NCBI RefSeq assembly: GCF_029784155.1
Contig: NC_073692.1
Location: forward strand, 419,736,352-419,800,351
Reading direction: 5' to 3'
Source of the DNA: Uranotaenia lowii
Lineage: Eukaryota; Arthropoda; Insecta; Diptera; Culicidae
DNA length: 64,000 bases
Shown here: positions 48,927-60,663 of the stretch, one piece after another
Numbering within the stretch: position 1 is the stretch's first letter
How the letters are laid out: every line of letters starts with the position of its first letter
The notes under the pieces: generated by a model
What the model was told of the DNA's origin: nothing
Database searches by the model: none
What the model saw: the letters and a program-made list of their open reading frames with translations, nothing else
Program-made: the position numbers and the translations under genes

Positions 48927-50184
48927 GATCAACTTCCGAAGTGAAGAGTAACGATCATCGAACTACTGTTATCGATAATAAGTAATTGAAGCTCACGGTT
49001 TTGACTAATCAGCAATGAGAATGGTGAGCGTAAAGTAGCTCATGCTAATGTTTTTGCCAACAAGTTCAATGCAACGGGAATATAATTGATGGTTGATTTC
49101 AATCTTTAAAGCGCAGTATCTTTTTGACTATTTAAACTGAAAAGAAAGTTAGGGGATACATAATTCTTTTAAATTTCAGATAGCTTAAAGGTAAATTTAA
49201 ATCCTAAAAACTCCCTGAAGCTATGGTGCATAAAAAAAACCCATTCTAAGCAGCAACTGCCTCCCTCTCCAAAGCACCATTCATTACTTTTTGGAGAGGA
49301 TAATTTACGCCCAGCAAGCATTCAAGCTTCGAGCTTGTTCACCTTTGAATTGACTTGCATTGCAACCTTCGCCCGTCTCCATAAGATGATAGAAATGTGA
49401 GCAGTTCAAATATATGATCTTACCAACTTCCTAATGATAGTCAAACCAAACTCAACCATCTATCTTCACCTCTAATAGAGGGGGAGCCGAAAATTCATCG
49501 CTTCAAACTGATGTGTCTACACAGGCATAGTCAACCACCTACAGAGTAAGAGATCGGAAATGTTCCGCACTGATGTGACTGACTTGCAACACATTTCGAA
49601 GCTATGTGAGAAGCTGCATTTTGGGCAAGATGGGATTATATCATTTAAATTGGTGCCAATGGGTGCCGGAGGCTGCAAACATTTTGGCATTGGGTACATT
49701 TGCTGACGTTTCGGAAGTAAAGTTCAGCTCATATTAAATTCATCATGCTTGAAGAACGTGATTCTAGAAAAATAAACGATTTCGAGAGGTGAATCTTTCC
49801 GATTCAAAATATTCCTGTTTTTGTACAGTTGAATACTGGCAGCAGTTTTTGGAGTTTTGGGTAGGTTTGGTTTTGGAAACTTGTGTGCATTATCGTAACA
49901 TGAGTTGTGAATTGTTCACATGTTTATAGAATGGTAGTTTATGTATAATGAAAAGTTGTAAATTAAACTATGAATAATAATAATTATGGAATCCTCTTTA
50001 TCATAGAAAGGGTTTAAATGCAGTACAAAATATCTGTTAGGATTAGGCTGTTCACAACAAATAGCTAAAATTTAAGTAAATTGAGTTCATTGTAATGTAA
50101 AAGAATAAATTATGTATCGCTTCGGCTATAAAAATTTTAATTTAGCGATTGAATAAAACGAAAAATTTTCAATATATGAGGCTG
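48927..50184. other. Intergenic region upstream of esterase gene 2
   Basis: No gene is supported. Sequence at 49250-49700 is less AT-rich and could be an old repeat or regulatory DNA. No TATA or clear Inr/MTE pair is seen at the esterase start. Confidence 0.45.
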
Positions 50185-50780
50185 GGTCATTTGGCCGTTG
50201 GACGTCAGGCCGAATGGATTATTAGGCTGACGGTCATCCAGCCGAAGGCTGTTATACCGAAAGATTGTTAGGCCGAATGATCATTAGACCGCCGAAATGG
50301 TCATTAGGTTGTTTGGCCGAATGAGTGCTAGGCCGAATGGTCGTAAGGTTAAATGGGAGCTAGGCCGATTAGACATATTAATTCCTGTTAGCATGTTATG
50401 CCGAATGGTCGCTAAGCCGAATTGATGCTAGGCCGACCTCTTTAACGCCTGTCTTCGTGCTAACGACTATCCGGCCTAATATGCATTCGACCGTATATCA
50501 GCCTAACATGCGAGCAAGCGTGAAATGTGTTCTATCGGTCTATCATCCATTCATCCTAGTGACCGTTAGGCACAACGACCATTTGGCCTTATGACTATTC
50601 GGCCTATAGTGACCATTCGACTTTATCTCATCCTAACGATCATTCGGCCTAACAGCCATAGGCCTGATGTTCATTCGGCCTAATGTTCATTCGGCCTAAT
50701 GGTCATTCGGCCTGATATCCATTCGGCCTAGTGACTATTAGACGCAACGGTCATTTAGCTTAACGACTATTCGGCCTTTG
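50185..50780. repeat. Tandem array arranged as an inverted repeat (TTAGGCCGAATGGTC / GACCATTCGGCCTAA)
   Basis: From 50185 to about 50445 the unit runs as TTAGGCCGAATGGTC-like blocks, about 17-18 bp each. From about 50455 to 50780 the same unit runs in the opposite orientation (GTTCATTCGGCCTAAT, and so on). The right half ends exactly where the LINE at 50781 begins. Units are diverged but clearly the same. Confidence 0.88.
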
Positions 50781-53480
50781 AAAATGCTGTGCAATCACGG
50801 CTTTCCATTACGTCATCATGCGATGTTTTCTTCGGCGTCGTCTACATGAGCCCTGACACTGCTGGCGTTCAATCAGTAATGGAATCGTACATGGACTTGG
50901 CTTCCGAGATCCGTGACAAAATCCGTTACCGCGACTATTGCTTGCTATTCGGAGATTTTAATCAACCGAATTTAAATTGGGTGCCGCATTCAAACGGTGA
51001 TTCTTATCCTGATCTTAGAACATCTTCTCTATCTGCTTCTAGCTCGTTAATGATAGATCGAATGGCAATGATGAACTTGAAGCAAATTAATTCGGCCAGA
51101 AATTCAAACAATCGAACATTGGACCTCCTTTTTGTGAACGATGCGGCTTCTCACCATTGCGTGGTTGGATCGGCGCCTGAGGCACTGACCCCTATTGACG
51201 CCCACCATCCTGTCATAACAGTTGACTTAACGTTCGATTTAGCGATGGAATTTTGCGATCCTACTCTCGAACAATCTTTGAATCTGAAGAAAATCGATTT
51301 TGCAGCTCTTAATGCTGCTTTGCGTGATATCAACTGGCAATGCATTGATCAAACTGAATCTCTTGACGAGGCAGTATCTATTTTTACGACAAAAATTAAC
51401 CTGCTACTTGCGTTAATCACCCCACCTCAGCATGCAAAACGTAAACCCCCCTGGTCTAACCGAACTTTAGCAATACTGAAGCGTACAAGAGCTGCTGCTC
51501 TCAGATATTATAGCCTTCATAAGAATGCCTACTCGAAATCGGCATTTATAAAAGCTAGTAACAATTACAAAAAATACAACCGAACTCTTTACAAAAGATA
51601 CTCGATCCGCAGGCAAATTTGAAGCGAAACCCAAAACAATTTTGGTCGTTTATGAACGAGAAAAGAAAGGAAACCGGTTTGCCCACAAGAATGCACTTGA
51701 ATGACGAAGTTTGTGATTCGATTGATGGCCAGTGTGAACTTTTTGCGAAACATTTTTCCAGTGTTTTCACACATAATGCGCTATTTGACGATGTAAGTCT
51801 TGAGCAAGCCTTAACTTTTGTGCCAGTGAACGCTTTGGATATACAATTACCGAGATATTCTGCTGACCAAATTCTTGCCGCCATTACCAAACTGAAACAT
51901 TCATCATCGCCAGGTCCCGACGGAATACCAGCCACACTTTACAAAAACTGTGCTCTACAACTTTGCTCGCCCCTGATGTCGATTATAAACCGATCATTGA
52001 TCTCATCCACGTTTCCAGCACAATGGAAAAAATCATCCATGTTTCCAGTTCACAAGAAAGGTAACAAACAGAATGTTCAAAATTACAGAGGAATCACATC
52101 TCTCTGTGTTGGGTCAAAACTGTTTGAAATCTTGATATCCAAAACCATTATGCGCGAAGCCAAAGCTTATATCTCCAGCGACCAACACGGATTTTTCCCA
52201 GGTAGATCAATTAGCACAAATCTGACCCAGTTTTCTTCATACTGCATCAAATCTATTGAAAAAGGATTCCAAGTAGATACTATTTACACGGATCTCAAAG
52301 CTGCTTTCGACCGTGTCAGCCACAACCTGCTCCTTGCCAAGCTGAACAGATTGGGCTTTTCGGAAACGTTTGTTTCGTGGATGGCATCATATCTGAAAAA
52401 CAGACAACTGTCTGTAAAACTAGGAACCCAAACTTCTTCTGCATTCCTCAATGAGTCAGGCGTGCCACAAGGCAGCAATCTCGGCCCTCTTCTTTTCTCA
52501 CTTTTTTTCAATGATGTGTTGCTGATGCTTCCTGCCGAATGCCGATTAGGTTACGCGGACGACCTGAAACTATTTCATGTGGTAAAAAATGAAGCTGACG
52601 GTCTAAGACTACAAGAATACATTGATTTGTTCGCCAAATGGTGTTCTAACAACCATCTGACCATCAGCATCCCGAAGTGCGCCATCATCTCCTTTACTCG
52701 TAAATCTAACCTTATTGCATGGTCTTATAAAATTACGAATACTCCGCTGGATAGGGTCTCATCTTTCAAGAATCTTGGCGTCATCCTTGACGAGAAAATG
52801 ACTTTCCATGAGCATTACGCCAGTATCATAGCTAAAACCAATAGAAATCTCGGATTCATCACAAGGATTTCCAAAGAATTCAAAGATCCCTACTGCCTAC
52901 GATCTCTGTACTATTCTCTTGTACGATCCAACTTGGAAACTGCATCGGTTGTATGGAGTCCTTACACAGCATACTGGGCTAAGCGTATCGAAGCAGTCCA
53001 ATCGAGATTCGTCAAATTCGCCCTCCGATTTCTACCCTGGAACAATTCTGATACTCTTCCTGATTATAAACACCGATGTTTATTGATCGGAATGGAAACG
53101 CTCTCCGAAAGGCGCATAATTGCACGAGCTGTCTTCATTAAAAAACTCATTGACTACGAAATTGACTGTCCTGGATTATTACATCAAATCAACATCAACA
53201 TCAGACCACGGATCCTAAGAGGTAGAGAATTTCTGCGCTTCGATTTCCAGTGAACCAACTACGGACAGCAGGAACCACTTCGAGCTATGTTTAAAGTGTT
53301 CAATCATTTTCTCGACCTGTATGATTTTCATATTTCAACTGATGTTTTTATGACTAAAGTTAGGAATAGTAATCAGTTAGCAAGTATCACTATGTAAGTT
53401 TAGTTAGATTCTTTTTCTCGTTTTCTATTCAAGTAGACAATGCTGTCAGATGAAATTTCTAATTCAAATACAAATTACCA
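50781..53480 (+). mobile_element. Jockey/CR1-like non-LTR retrotransposon, 5'-truncated, one frameshift
   Basis: 50789-51622 encodes the end of an APE endonuclease (LLFGDFNQPNLNW; DAHHPVITVDL) and the linker to the RT. After a shift of one frame near 51610-51622, one frame to 53253 encodes the full RT domain: SPGPDGIPATLY, HKKGNKQNVQNYRGI, QHGFFPGRSI, YTDLKAAFDRVSH, GVPQGSNLGPLLFS and an intact YADDLKLF. A C-terminal thumb follows (NLGVILDEKMTFH, ASVVWSPY). Only about 230 bp of 3' UTR follows. The bases at the shift (CAAATTTGA) are not in the phase needed for a classical -1 slippery site, so I read it as a mutation. It is the best preserved LINE here. It truncates the Ty3/gypsy-like relic, whose RT stops at about 53475. 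Confidence 0.9.
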
Positions 53481-54225
53481 GTGGCATTTGGTAGTAACCA
53501 CAATACAGGTCAATTGAAATAACACACTTCCCCCGGCAAGTCGATTCAGACAATCCTCGATATCTGGCATAAGAAAACGATCTTTGATTGTTTTTAAGTT
53601 CAATTGCCTGTAATCAGCTGCCATCCGGAATTGATTGTCTTTCTTTGGCACTAGCACTACCGGACTGTTAAATGGGGATTCACTTTATTCTATTATTTTA
53701 GCACTTTTGAACTCTTCGACAATGTCGTTCAGCGCAGCTTCTCTCGTATACTCCAACTTTCTCGGTTTCACGTACACTGGTTCGTTATTTTTAGCATTTT
53801 TTTTTCCCCACTCTTCTCACCTCTCCGAGTTCCATCTTGGATTTGGCAAATCACTTTCTGTATTTGTTCATAATTTCTAACAAATACTCCTGCATCTCGA
53901 ATCGCCCATTACACTGGATATCCGACGCCGTAATTGGATTTTTTTTTTCAACTATATCGATTTTGAAGAGCCTCGCCGTATCTAGATTCTCGGTACCGAA
54001 TTGATCTCCAGCTTCAATTTTTCCAAAGGGTGTATTTGGGACGTTTACATCCCACTGGAATCGCACTTCATTCTCCCTTTTCATCATAACCAGGCCATCT
54101 CGATCAATAACATCTTCACCTTATATCAAAGGCATCTCTTGCACACAATCACGGATCACAAAGAACTTAACGACCAATTCCAGCTGATCGATATTGTTCA
54201 AGCCAATGGACTTGAATAATCTCTG

Positions 54226-54600
54226 GTTATTTCCAGCATAAAAGAACTTATTCGAAAGAACAAAAACATTCTGAAATGATCCAGAAAAATACGTTATCGT
54301 TTAATTTTATTAGATTTCATTTGGAAGGTTCTAGAAATTTTAGCCGTTTATTCCATGCGCGTGCACAGAAGATTCCAGAACAAGCCTGGTGTGTAAACCA
54401 TCGTCTGTATGAAGCCGTTCCAGAATATTCGAACTGATTTAAAAAAAAGCGCGTCGTGATGTGAGTTAGTTTTGAATCGAATCCGCGTGTTTAAGCATCA
54501 TTATCCTTTATTACCTATCAAGTGAAATTTTTGAATATACTTGTAACCTTAAGAGAAAAATAAAGAGAAATAGTTATCAAGTGTTATCCTTGCGTTCTTC
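54226..54600. mobile_element. Unclassified 375-bp insertion inside the gypsy-like protease/RT linker
   Basis: The protein reading breaks at about 54603 (HITL) and resumes at about 54226 (SIGLNNIDQLEL). Between them is non-coding sequence with AATAAA-like signals near 54559, compatible with a solo LTR or other small element. No terminal repeats or TSD were confirmed. Confidence 0.4.
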
Positions 54601-55342
54601 CTTTAAAGTGTAATATGGAATTTTGAAGTGATTGATCCGACCCTTCTAAATATACAGTCCACATCTCTGCCAGATATGGATGGTAGCTTCGCAGAAAGCC
54701 TCGACCGACACTTGATTTTTTTTCCGCAACCTTGCAAAATCTTTTTACACGGTTCCAACGCTCCCACACGAAGAGCACAACTGTGTTGAATCGTTGACAC
54801 TTTTGCGCCCGTATCCACCAACGCATCAACCGGAATGCTGTGCAACATGACAGGCTTTATAAACACACTCTTTCTTTGGATAATTTGGATCTCAGCGTCG
54901 TTGAATGTGCTTGTGAGCAATGGGCAATCACGCTTCCAATGGCCGTCACCACCACACTTGAAGCATTATCTAGCTCTCTCATTTCCCTGGTGATCCACGA
55001 ATACCTGGACAGGTGCTGCTCCTGAGGCTGGCTTCTCTCTACGGAACTCAGTATTGTCAGTTGCCAGTGATTGAAGGTGTTCTATCCACTTGAGCTCGGC
55101 TAATAGATTTTGCACTGTATCAGACCGACTCACACTAACCTTGGAACGCGAAAGGAATTGAGTGAGTCCGTTTACTATGTATGTTATGATCGTAGGTTCG
55201 TTGAACCCACCACGTCTACCCATCGCTTCCATCCCGTACACATACTCCTCCACAATTTCACTATGCATCTTTTTCCAGTTTTGCATTAAGTTGTGGTAGT
55301 AAATGGGCCCCTTTGCAGACGGAAAACCTTCTATAAACAACT

Positions 55343-57617
55343 TCGTGGGAAGTCATCAGGCCGGCTTCAAGGAGAGACGGTCAACGACGGACCAGACATT
55401 CACATTACGGCAAATCCTCCAAAAATGCCGGGAACACCAAGTCCCTACGCACCATCTATTCATCGACTTCAAAGCCGCATACGACACGATCGACCGTAAC
55501 GAGCTATGGACAATCATGGACGAGAACGGCTTTTCCGGGAAGCTGATCAGACTGATCAAGGCTACGATGGATGGAACGCAGTGCTGTGTGCGGATCTCGG
55601 GTGAATTGTCGAGTTCATTCGAATCGCGCAGGGGGCTTCGACAAGGTGATGGTCTATCCTGCATGATGTTCAACGTGGCGCTAGAAGATGTTAAGGCGGC
55701 CGCACAATAGCCCGTCGAGCGTCGCGTCGGGTCAGCGTTGCGTTGACGTTTAATTTTGGGAATATTACTCTTCTTTAGAGCCCCCATAATGATGCGTGGC
55801 GTCAGCGTTGGCATTGTACTAAAACGTAAAACTTGTTCTAAACAGCAACGTTTACCAACGTCAACGTTCTGTTTTTAAAAATTTAAAAATTGTAGCGCGT
55901 CAACGATAATTTATAGGAAGTGTTTGTTCGAATTTCAACCACAAATCTTCAATATTATACAATGTTTATTGTTAAATCACAAGTTGATATAAATAAAAGC
56001 AGAGCGTCTAAAATAAATTAAATCGTGATTTACGGGGAGCAAAAAAAAAAGAGAACATCAATTGTATTTTCCATTACTACATTCCATTTTATTTTTGAAA
56101 TTCAAAAACGTTTAAAATTTTCGTAACAAAAACACACTATCAAATTGACACTTTTGGTACTATGATAATTGTCGATTCACTATCGGCGGGAGTTAAGTTA
56201 ATGGCTGACCATCGAGATGCATTTCCAGCTCCATTGATGTCCCTTGCGTTGGTAGATACTGGTTGCAATGGTTGCAATTAATTTGTTTTCTTCCCTGGGA
56301 GGGTATTCCTTCTCTGCAATATGAATTCCAAAATTGTTCTGGAGTGGCTGTTGGCATTGGCTGGCCTATCAACTTCCGGTTTTAGGATTGAGTTGCTGGT
56401 TGGCTCCTAGGCTGGGAGGTATCTGTTCCGCAGGCGTGTACCATTCCAAAAAAAATGCCGCCAACGGAACTATCTGGAATGGATTGGCTTCTAATCGGCT
56501 GGCAGACAATCCAACGAATTCCTTCTCTGCAAAAAAAAAAACTCCACACTGCTGATCAAAAGCAACAAATCAAAACAAACTTTTGGTTGCTATGATTCTT
56601 GACGCTGTATTGTGATGCAAAAAACTTCGGTTGCGTCGCGTCAGCTTTTTAGTACTCGACGACGGCGTTGACAGCTGACGCGACGCGACGTTCGACGCTG
56701 TATTGTGTTTCTGCCTTTATTCGACGAGCGGTGGGCGAAATGCGGGGCACGATTTTCAACAGATCCAGTCAACTTATCTGCTTTGCCGATGACATTGACA
56801 TAGTCGGCAGATCATCTGCGGCGGTGGAGGAGATCTACCGCAAACTGAAACGCGAAGTAGGAAGGATTGGGTTGATGATTAATACGTCCAAGACGAAGTA
56901 CATGCTGGCGTGCGGATCCGAGGCCGACCGAACCCGCTTGTCCAGTAATAACAAGGTCACGATCGACGGCGACGAGCTGGAGATAGTCGAAGACTTTGTC
57001 TATCTCGGCTCACTGGTGACCGCAGACAATGACACCAGCCGTGAGATCCGGAGGCGAATTATCAGCGGAAGTCGTGCCTACTATGGACTCCACAAGCAAC
57101 TGCGGTCGAGAAGACTTAGCCCTCGCACGAAGTGTAACCTGTATATGACGCTCATTAGACCGGTTGTTCTCTACGGGCACGAGACATGGATATTGCTCGA
57201 GGAGGACCTGCGTACACTCGGAGCATTCGAGCGACGAGTGTTAAGAACCATCTTTGGCGGCGTACAGGAGAACGGAGTGTGGAGGCGAAGGATGAATCAC
57301 GAGCTCGCGCGACTCTACGGCGAACCCAGTATCCAGAAGGTGGTGAAGGCTGGCCGGATACGCTGGGCGGGACATGTTGCGAGAATGCCGGACGACTGTC
57401 CAGCAAAACAGGTGTTCGCTACGAATCCGGTAGGAACAAGACGAGCGGGGGCGCAACGAGCGAGGTGGTTAGACCAAGTGGAGCGTGATCTGGCGAACGT
57501 GGGGTGCCCAAGAAATTGGAGAACGGTTGCTATGAACCGAGTGAATTTTAGGAATTATGTTCGTCAAGTTATGTCGTGAGACGGAATACTATGTAAATAA
57601 ATAAATAAATAAATAAA
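55343..57617 (+). mobile_element. 5'-truncated non-LTR retrotransposon with (TAAA)n tail, inserted in gypsy-like gag
   Basis: The element starts in the RT (HQAGFKERRSTTDQTF), with FIDFKAAYDTIDR and GLRQGDGLSCMMFN up to 55690. It is interrupted by a MITE and resumes at 56720 with an intact FADDIDIVGR, thumb (VYLGSLVTADND, VVLYGHETW) and C-terminal block (RIRWAGHVARMPDD) to the stop at 57579. The tail is (TAAA)n (57593-57617). A perfect 13-bp TSD, TCTATAAACAACT, lies at 55330-55342 and 57618-57630. Apart from the MITE the frame is open, so the insertion is fairly young. The upstream endonuclease is missing (5' truncation). The clade is uncertain (RTE or related). Confidence 0.93.
55694..56716. 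mobile_element. 1.02-kb MITE with TTA target duplication (PIF/Harbinger-like)
   Basis: Termini AGGC....CACAATA are inverted: left AGGCGGCCGCACAATA, right complement AGGCAGAAACACAATA. Subterminal GCGTCGCGTCG-rich blocks follow. TTA lies at 55691-55693 and 56717-56719. Removing the element plus one TTA rejoins the LINE frame as LEDVIRRAVGEMRG, which is uninterrupted. No transposase is encoded. Known PIF/Harbinger elements duplicate TWA, which supports the class; the family is inference. Confidence 0.88.
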
Positions 57618-58254
57618 TCTATAAACAACTCACTAAAGGTCTCCCAATCAGCAACTTCGTCACGTACACTATCGAGCCATAGTCGAGCAGCCCCTTGTAG
57701 CTGTAAACGCGCACAATATAGTTTACCATCCACTATCCATTTGTAAGCTTTCGCGGCACTATCAATCGATTCTATCCACTCTTCTGCATCCATGCTTGTT
57801 GGATCTTTCAGATCAAATTTAGATATGAGATCCTGCATTTCACTTAGATCTGGCATTTTTTCCGCTCCCTTCAATCTGTTGAGAGCTGATTGAATATGTT
57901 GCTGGGTTCTTAGCAATTCAATATGTGCCTTCAACCGTTTATTTTCTCGTTCCAATGCCTCATTGTTGGAATTAATAGGCCCAGTCGAACCGCACGGTAC
58001 ATTTGTACTACCGTAATTGTCTCCGGATTTTTCAGGATGACTCATGATCACCTATCGCTACCAACTACTCCGGTATTCAACGAACTAATCGCGAAATTAC
58101 TTCGGCACAGCGAAAATCACTGATCCTGTGTACAGATTTGTAAACCAATGGTCAAGATTGTACCAACAACGTGGGGGATTTTCTCAGAAAGACGACTGTT
58201 CTCAACCTAACTTTATTTCCTCTTCATTTTATGCATGTATTGGTCTCCACATTT

Positions 58255-59830
58255 CACACATTTGTGCTGACAGGGCAAGGTCAGCTTTCAGCATTTCAGC
58301 AGGGATGCAATCGATTCCAGGTGCTTTGTTGGATTTCATGTCTTTGATTGCCGCTTCTATTTCAGCTAGCAAAGGCGCTTTTGAGTTGATGCCATTTATG
58401 CTGCCTACTGTTGGCGCTTCGAGCTGCGGGTTCTGTTGGCCATCGCTATTAGTTACTCGAAAGAGTTGTTCGAAAAGCTCAGTACATTAATTGAGCTGAT
58501 CTGTTCGATCGGTCAATAACTGACCTGCTCGGTCTTTTATTGGCATTCAAGCATCAGTCCTTGCATCTTTAAGGTGGCGAGAAATGTCATAAAGTTATCG
58601 GATATCTCCATTGGCGGCGGCTCTTTCTCCCTCTTCGGCTAGGGAGTTTGTCCAGGCTCTCTTGTCTCGTCTACAAGCTCGTTTAACTGCCTTTTCCAGC
58701 TCCGCATATCGTAAGCAGGCGGCTGCTTTTGCTGACCCGGTACATGCCTGCTCAATTCCGACTTTCGTTTTTCTCCGATCCTCGACCATCCTCCAAGTTT
58801 CATCCGAAATTTATTCACTTCTTCTTCCACAAACTTTACCGAGAGTACCATGGCTCGTCGTGATAAAGGCATTCTTGATTCCACACCACTGTTCTTCGAC
58901 TGTTCCGTCTGTCGGCAATTCCGAGGCTCGAGCATCGATGCCACATTTTTATCGGTATTATCAGTGTATCTCTTTCTGTTATATTGAGACTTTTATGGGT
59001 GAGAATAAGATACACTGATAATACCGATCAAAATGTGGCATCGATGGGCTCGAGTTTCTAGCTGTTCAACGTATGCCCTTTTCACCTCTGGATTCTCCAA
59101 CCGGCGGACGTTGTTTCGACACACGACTTTCTCCTCGCGTCGTTTGACACGCGCAACTCTCAGTCGTATCTCGCCAAGGACGAGGTGATGGTCAGATGCA
59201 ATGTCTGCGCTTCGTTTGTTGCGGACATCAAGAGGGCTCCTTCTCCATTTTCGGCTGATGCAGATGTGGTCAATTTGATTTTCTGTTCGGCCATCTCGGG
59301 ATACCCAAGCGACCTTATGTGCTGGTCGATGGGGGAAGAACTATCCACCGATCACCATGTTGTTGTTGCCATAAAATTCTACAAACAGCTCTCCGTTTCC
59401 GCTCATCGTTCCTAGGCCATGGCGCCCCATGAAGCGCTCAAGGTCTTGATTGTCGGAGCCAATCTTTGCGTTGAAGTCGCCCAATGGATTTGAATGTCAC
59501 CCTTCGGAATTTTCTCTACCACGCTGTTCAGTTGACTGTTAAACTACTCTTTCTCCTGCAAATCGGCAACGTCAGTCAGCTCATAACACTGGACCATTCT
59601 AAGGTTCCTAAACCGTGTTCTAAATCTGGCTACGATTATTCTTTCACCCCGGTTCCTGGCCCCGATTCGCGGATACGATTGACTCACGGCGGGCAGAGCT
59701 GATGTGAGTATCTCCAGACACGAGGAGATGTGAGTTGTTCTCGTCTTGAATTGGGTCAAGAGACGGCTCGAAAGACGGCTCGAAAGACGGCCCTTAAGAC
59801 ACGAAGAGAGGCGCCGGCCCTTGTGCCTCA
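58255..59830 (-). mobile_element. Decayed non-LTR retrotransposon, RTE-like family A (second copy)
   Basis: On - it begins with endonuclease blocks near 59831-59544 (IVARFRTRFRNLRMVQCYEL, ADLQEKE), then GSDNQD and the HICISRMAEQKI-like region. ASDHHLVLGEIRLRV comes at about 59160-59200, and the linker at about 58945-58595 (RRAMVLSVKFVEEEVN). It ends in the first RT blocks at 58480-58280 (EAEIKDMKSNKAPGIDCIPAEM). Frameshifts and stops are numerous. It matches the + strand copy at 16.1-18.2 kb, ends where RT begins, and carries a hAT-like MITE at 58933-59046. Confidence 0.85.
58933..59046. mobile_element. 114-bp hAT-like MITE with 8-bp target duplication
   Basis: Terminal inverted repeats start CATCGATGCCACATTTT. 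The inner arms (ATCGGTATTATCAGTGTATC and complement) make it almost a perfect palindrome with a 35-bp loop. GGCTCGAG at 58925-58932 and 59047-59054 is an exact 8-bp target duplication, typical of the hAT superfamily. The homologous position in the 16.6-kb LINE copy lacks this insert. Confidence 0.9.
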
Positions 59831-59916
59831 AAATAATCTAAAGAATGCATATGAGCACATACCTTAGGCAGAAACTGCGGTGAATCCTTGCACCCATGGT
59901 GGATAAAAAATACTAT
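59820..59916 (+). mobile_element. 3' fragment of SINE family S2
   Basis: GGCAGAAACTGCGGTGAATC, ACCCATGGTGGAT and AATAATCTAAAGAATG match the body/3' end of the SINE in the 39-kb satellite, on + here. The tRNA-like head is missing. It abuts the end of the LINE copy at 59830. Confidence 0.8.
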
Positions 59917-60616
59917 ACAAAAAATACTATAAATTTTCTCATTTTGCCGCACAACTGAACACAATTTAATTCTTTTCAATCGTTGTCTGAAAAATTTGCG
60001 TGATCATTGGCGTATCTTCTCTCTTTATCGCAGTTCCCCAAATATATCCACTTTATTAAAGTTTATATAGAAGCATAGGTAAGATTATGACAAAAACTGA
60101 TCCATAGTGGAAGCAATAAATTTGAGTAGAGTTACTAAAGAATCTTATCTTTTTAGAAAACTAGTAAATAAACATAAGCTAAATAGCTAGTAAAAAAAAA
60201 AGGATAAGCATTTTTCTTTTATTTTAAGTGTAACATCCTGATGGAAGTATTTTCAAATTGTTTGTTTGAGGTTTGAAGATTATTAATGAAAAAATAAATA
60301 AAAATTTTAGTGCTTTTTTTCCGAGAACTGCTTTTAAAACATCTAAACAGACCGGCTTCCATAATAAACTTACAATGTTGAGCAAATTGAAAGGTTTGAT
60401 TATTGAACAATAAAAAAATATTTTCCTGACTACGAATAATGTTATCAGTTAATCAGTTATTATTGACTTTCAGCATTCGCATTTCCGGGGAATAAAATTC
60501 ATGTCTGACATCGATAGAATCAACGTTTGGACTCCCGAGACCAATTGATGGATCAAATTATTACCCATGACAAATATGCCGCCACCACCATCTTTTTCCA
60601 ATGTCTACAGAACTAA
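59917..60616. other. Spacer upstream of esterase gene 3
   Basis: AT-rich with no repeat or gene seen. It should contain the distal promoter of gene 3. Confidence 0.5.
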
Positions 60617-60648
60617 TCAGTCTGAATCGAACTGCGTAGCGAAACGCA
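60617..60648 (+). promoter_or_regulatory. Core promoter of esterase gene 3: Inr + MTE-like
   Basis: TCAGTC (Inr, A+1 at 60619) is followed, at +18 to +29, by GTAGCGAAACGC. This matches 9 of 12 positions of the insect MTE consensus at exactly the expected distance. The ATG is 45 bp downstream. The same arrangement precedes gene 4. Confidence 0.7.
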
Positions 60649-60663
60649 GACGCCACCTTCATT

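Larger units (their letters stand above)
53475..58051 (-). mobile_element. Ty3/gypsy-like LTR retrotransposon relic (gag, zinc knuckle, protease, start of RT)
   Basis: Read on -, gag runs from 58051 to 57631 (start near MSHPEKSGDNYG; capsid-like AEEWIESIDSAAKAYKW) and continues after the inserted LINE from 55342 to 54966. An in-frame TAA at 54963-54965 follows, then a CCHC knuckle (CFKCGGDGHWKRDC) and a protease with active site LVDTGAKVSTI (54920-54603). An unexplained 375-bp interruption comes next, then the inter-domain region (54226-53850) and the beginning of RT (MLVPKKDNQFRMAADYRQLN) ending at about 53475. Integrase and LTRs are not found, and no envelope gene is seen. It is clearly inactive. 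Confidence 0.85.

Noticed and set aside
48927..48932. Esterase gene 2 starting two codons upstream
   Set aside because: The upstream codon is TTG, not ATG; the ATG at 48926 gives a normal signal peptide.
51600..51622. Programmed -1 frameshift in the LINE
   Set aside because: CAAATTTGA is not in the phase of an X-XXY-YYZ slippery heptamer and no downstream structure was evident. A simple mutation is more likely.
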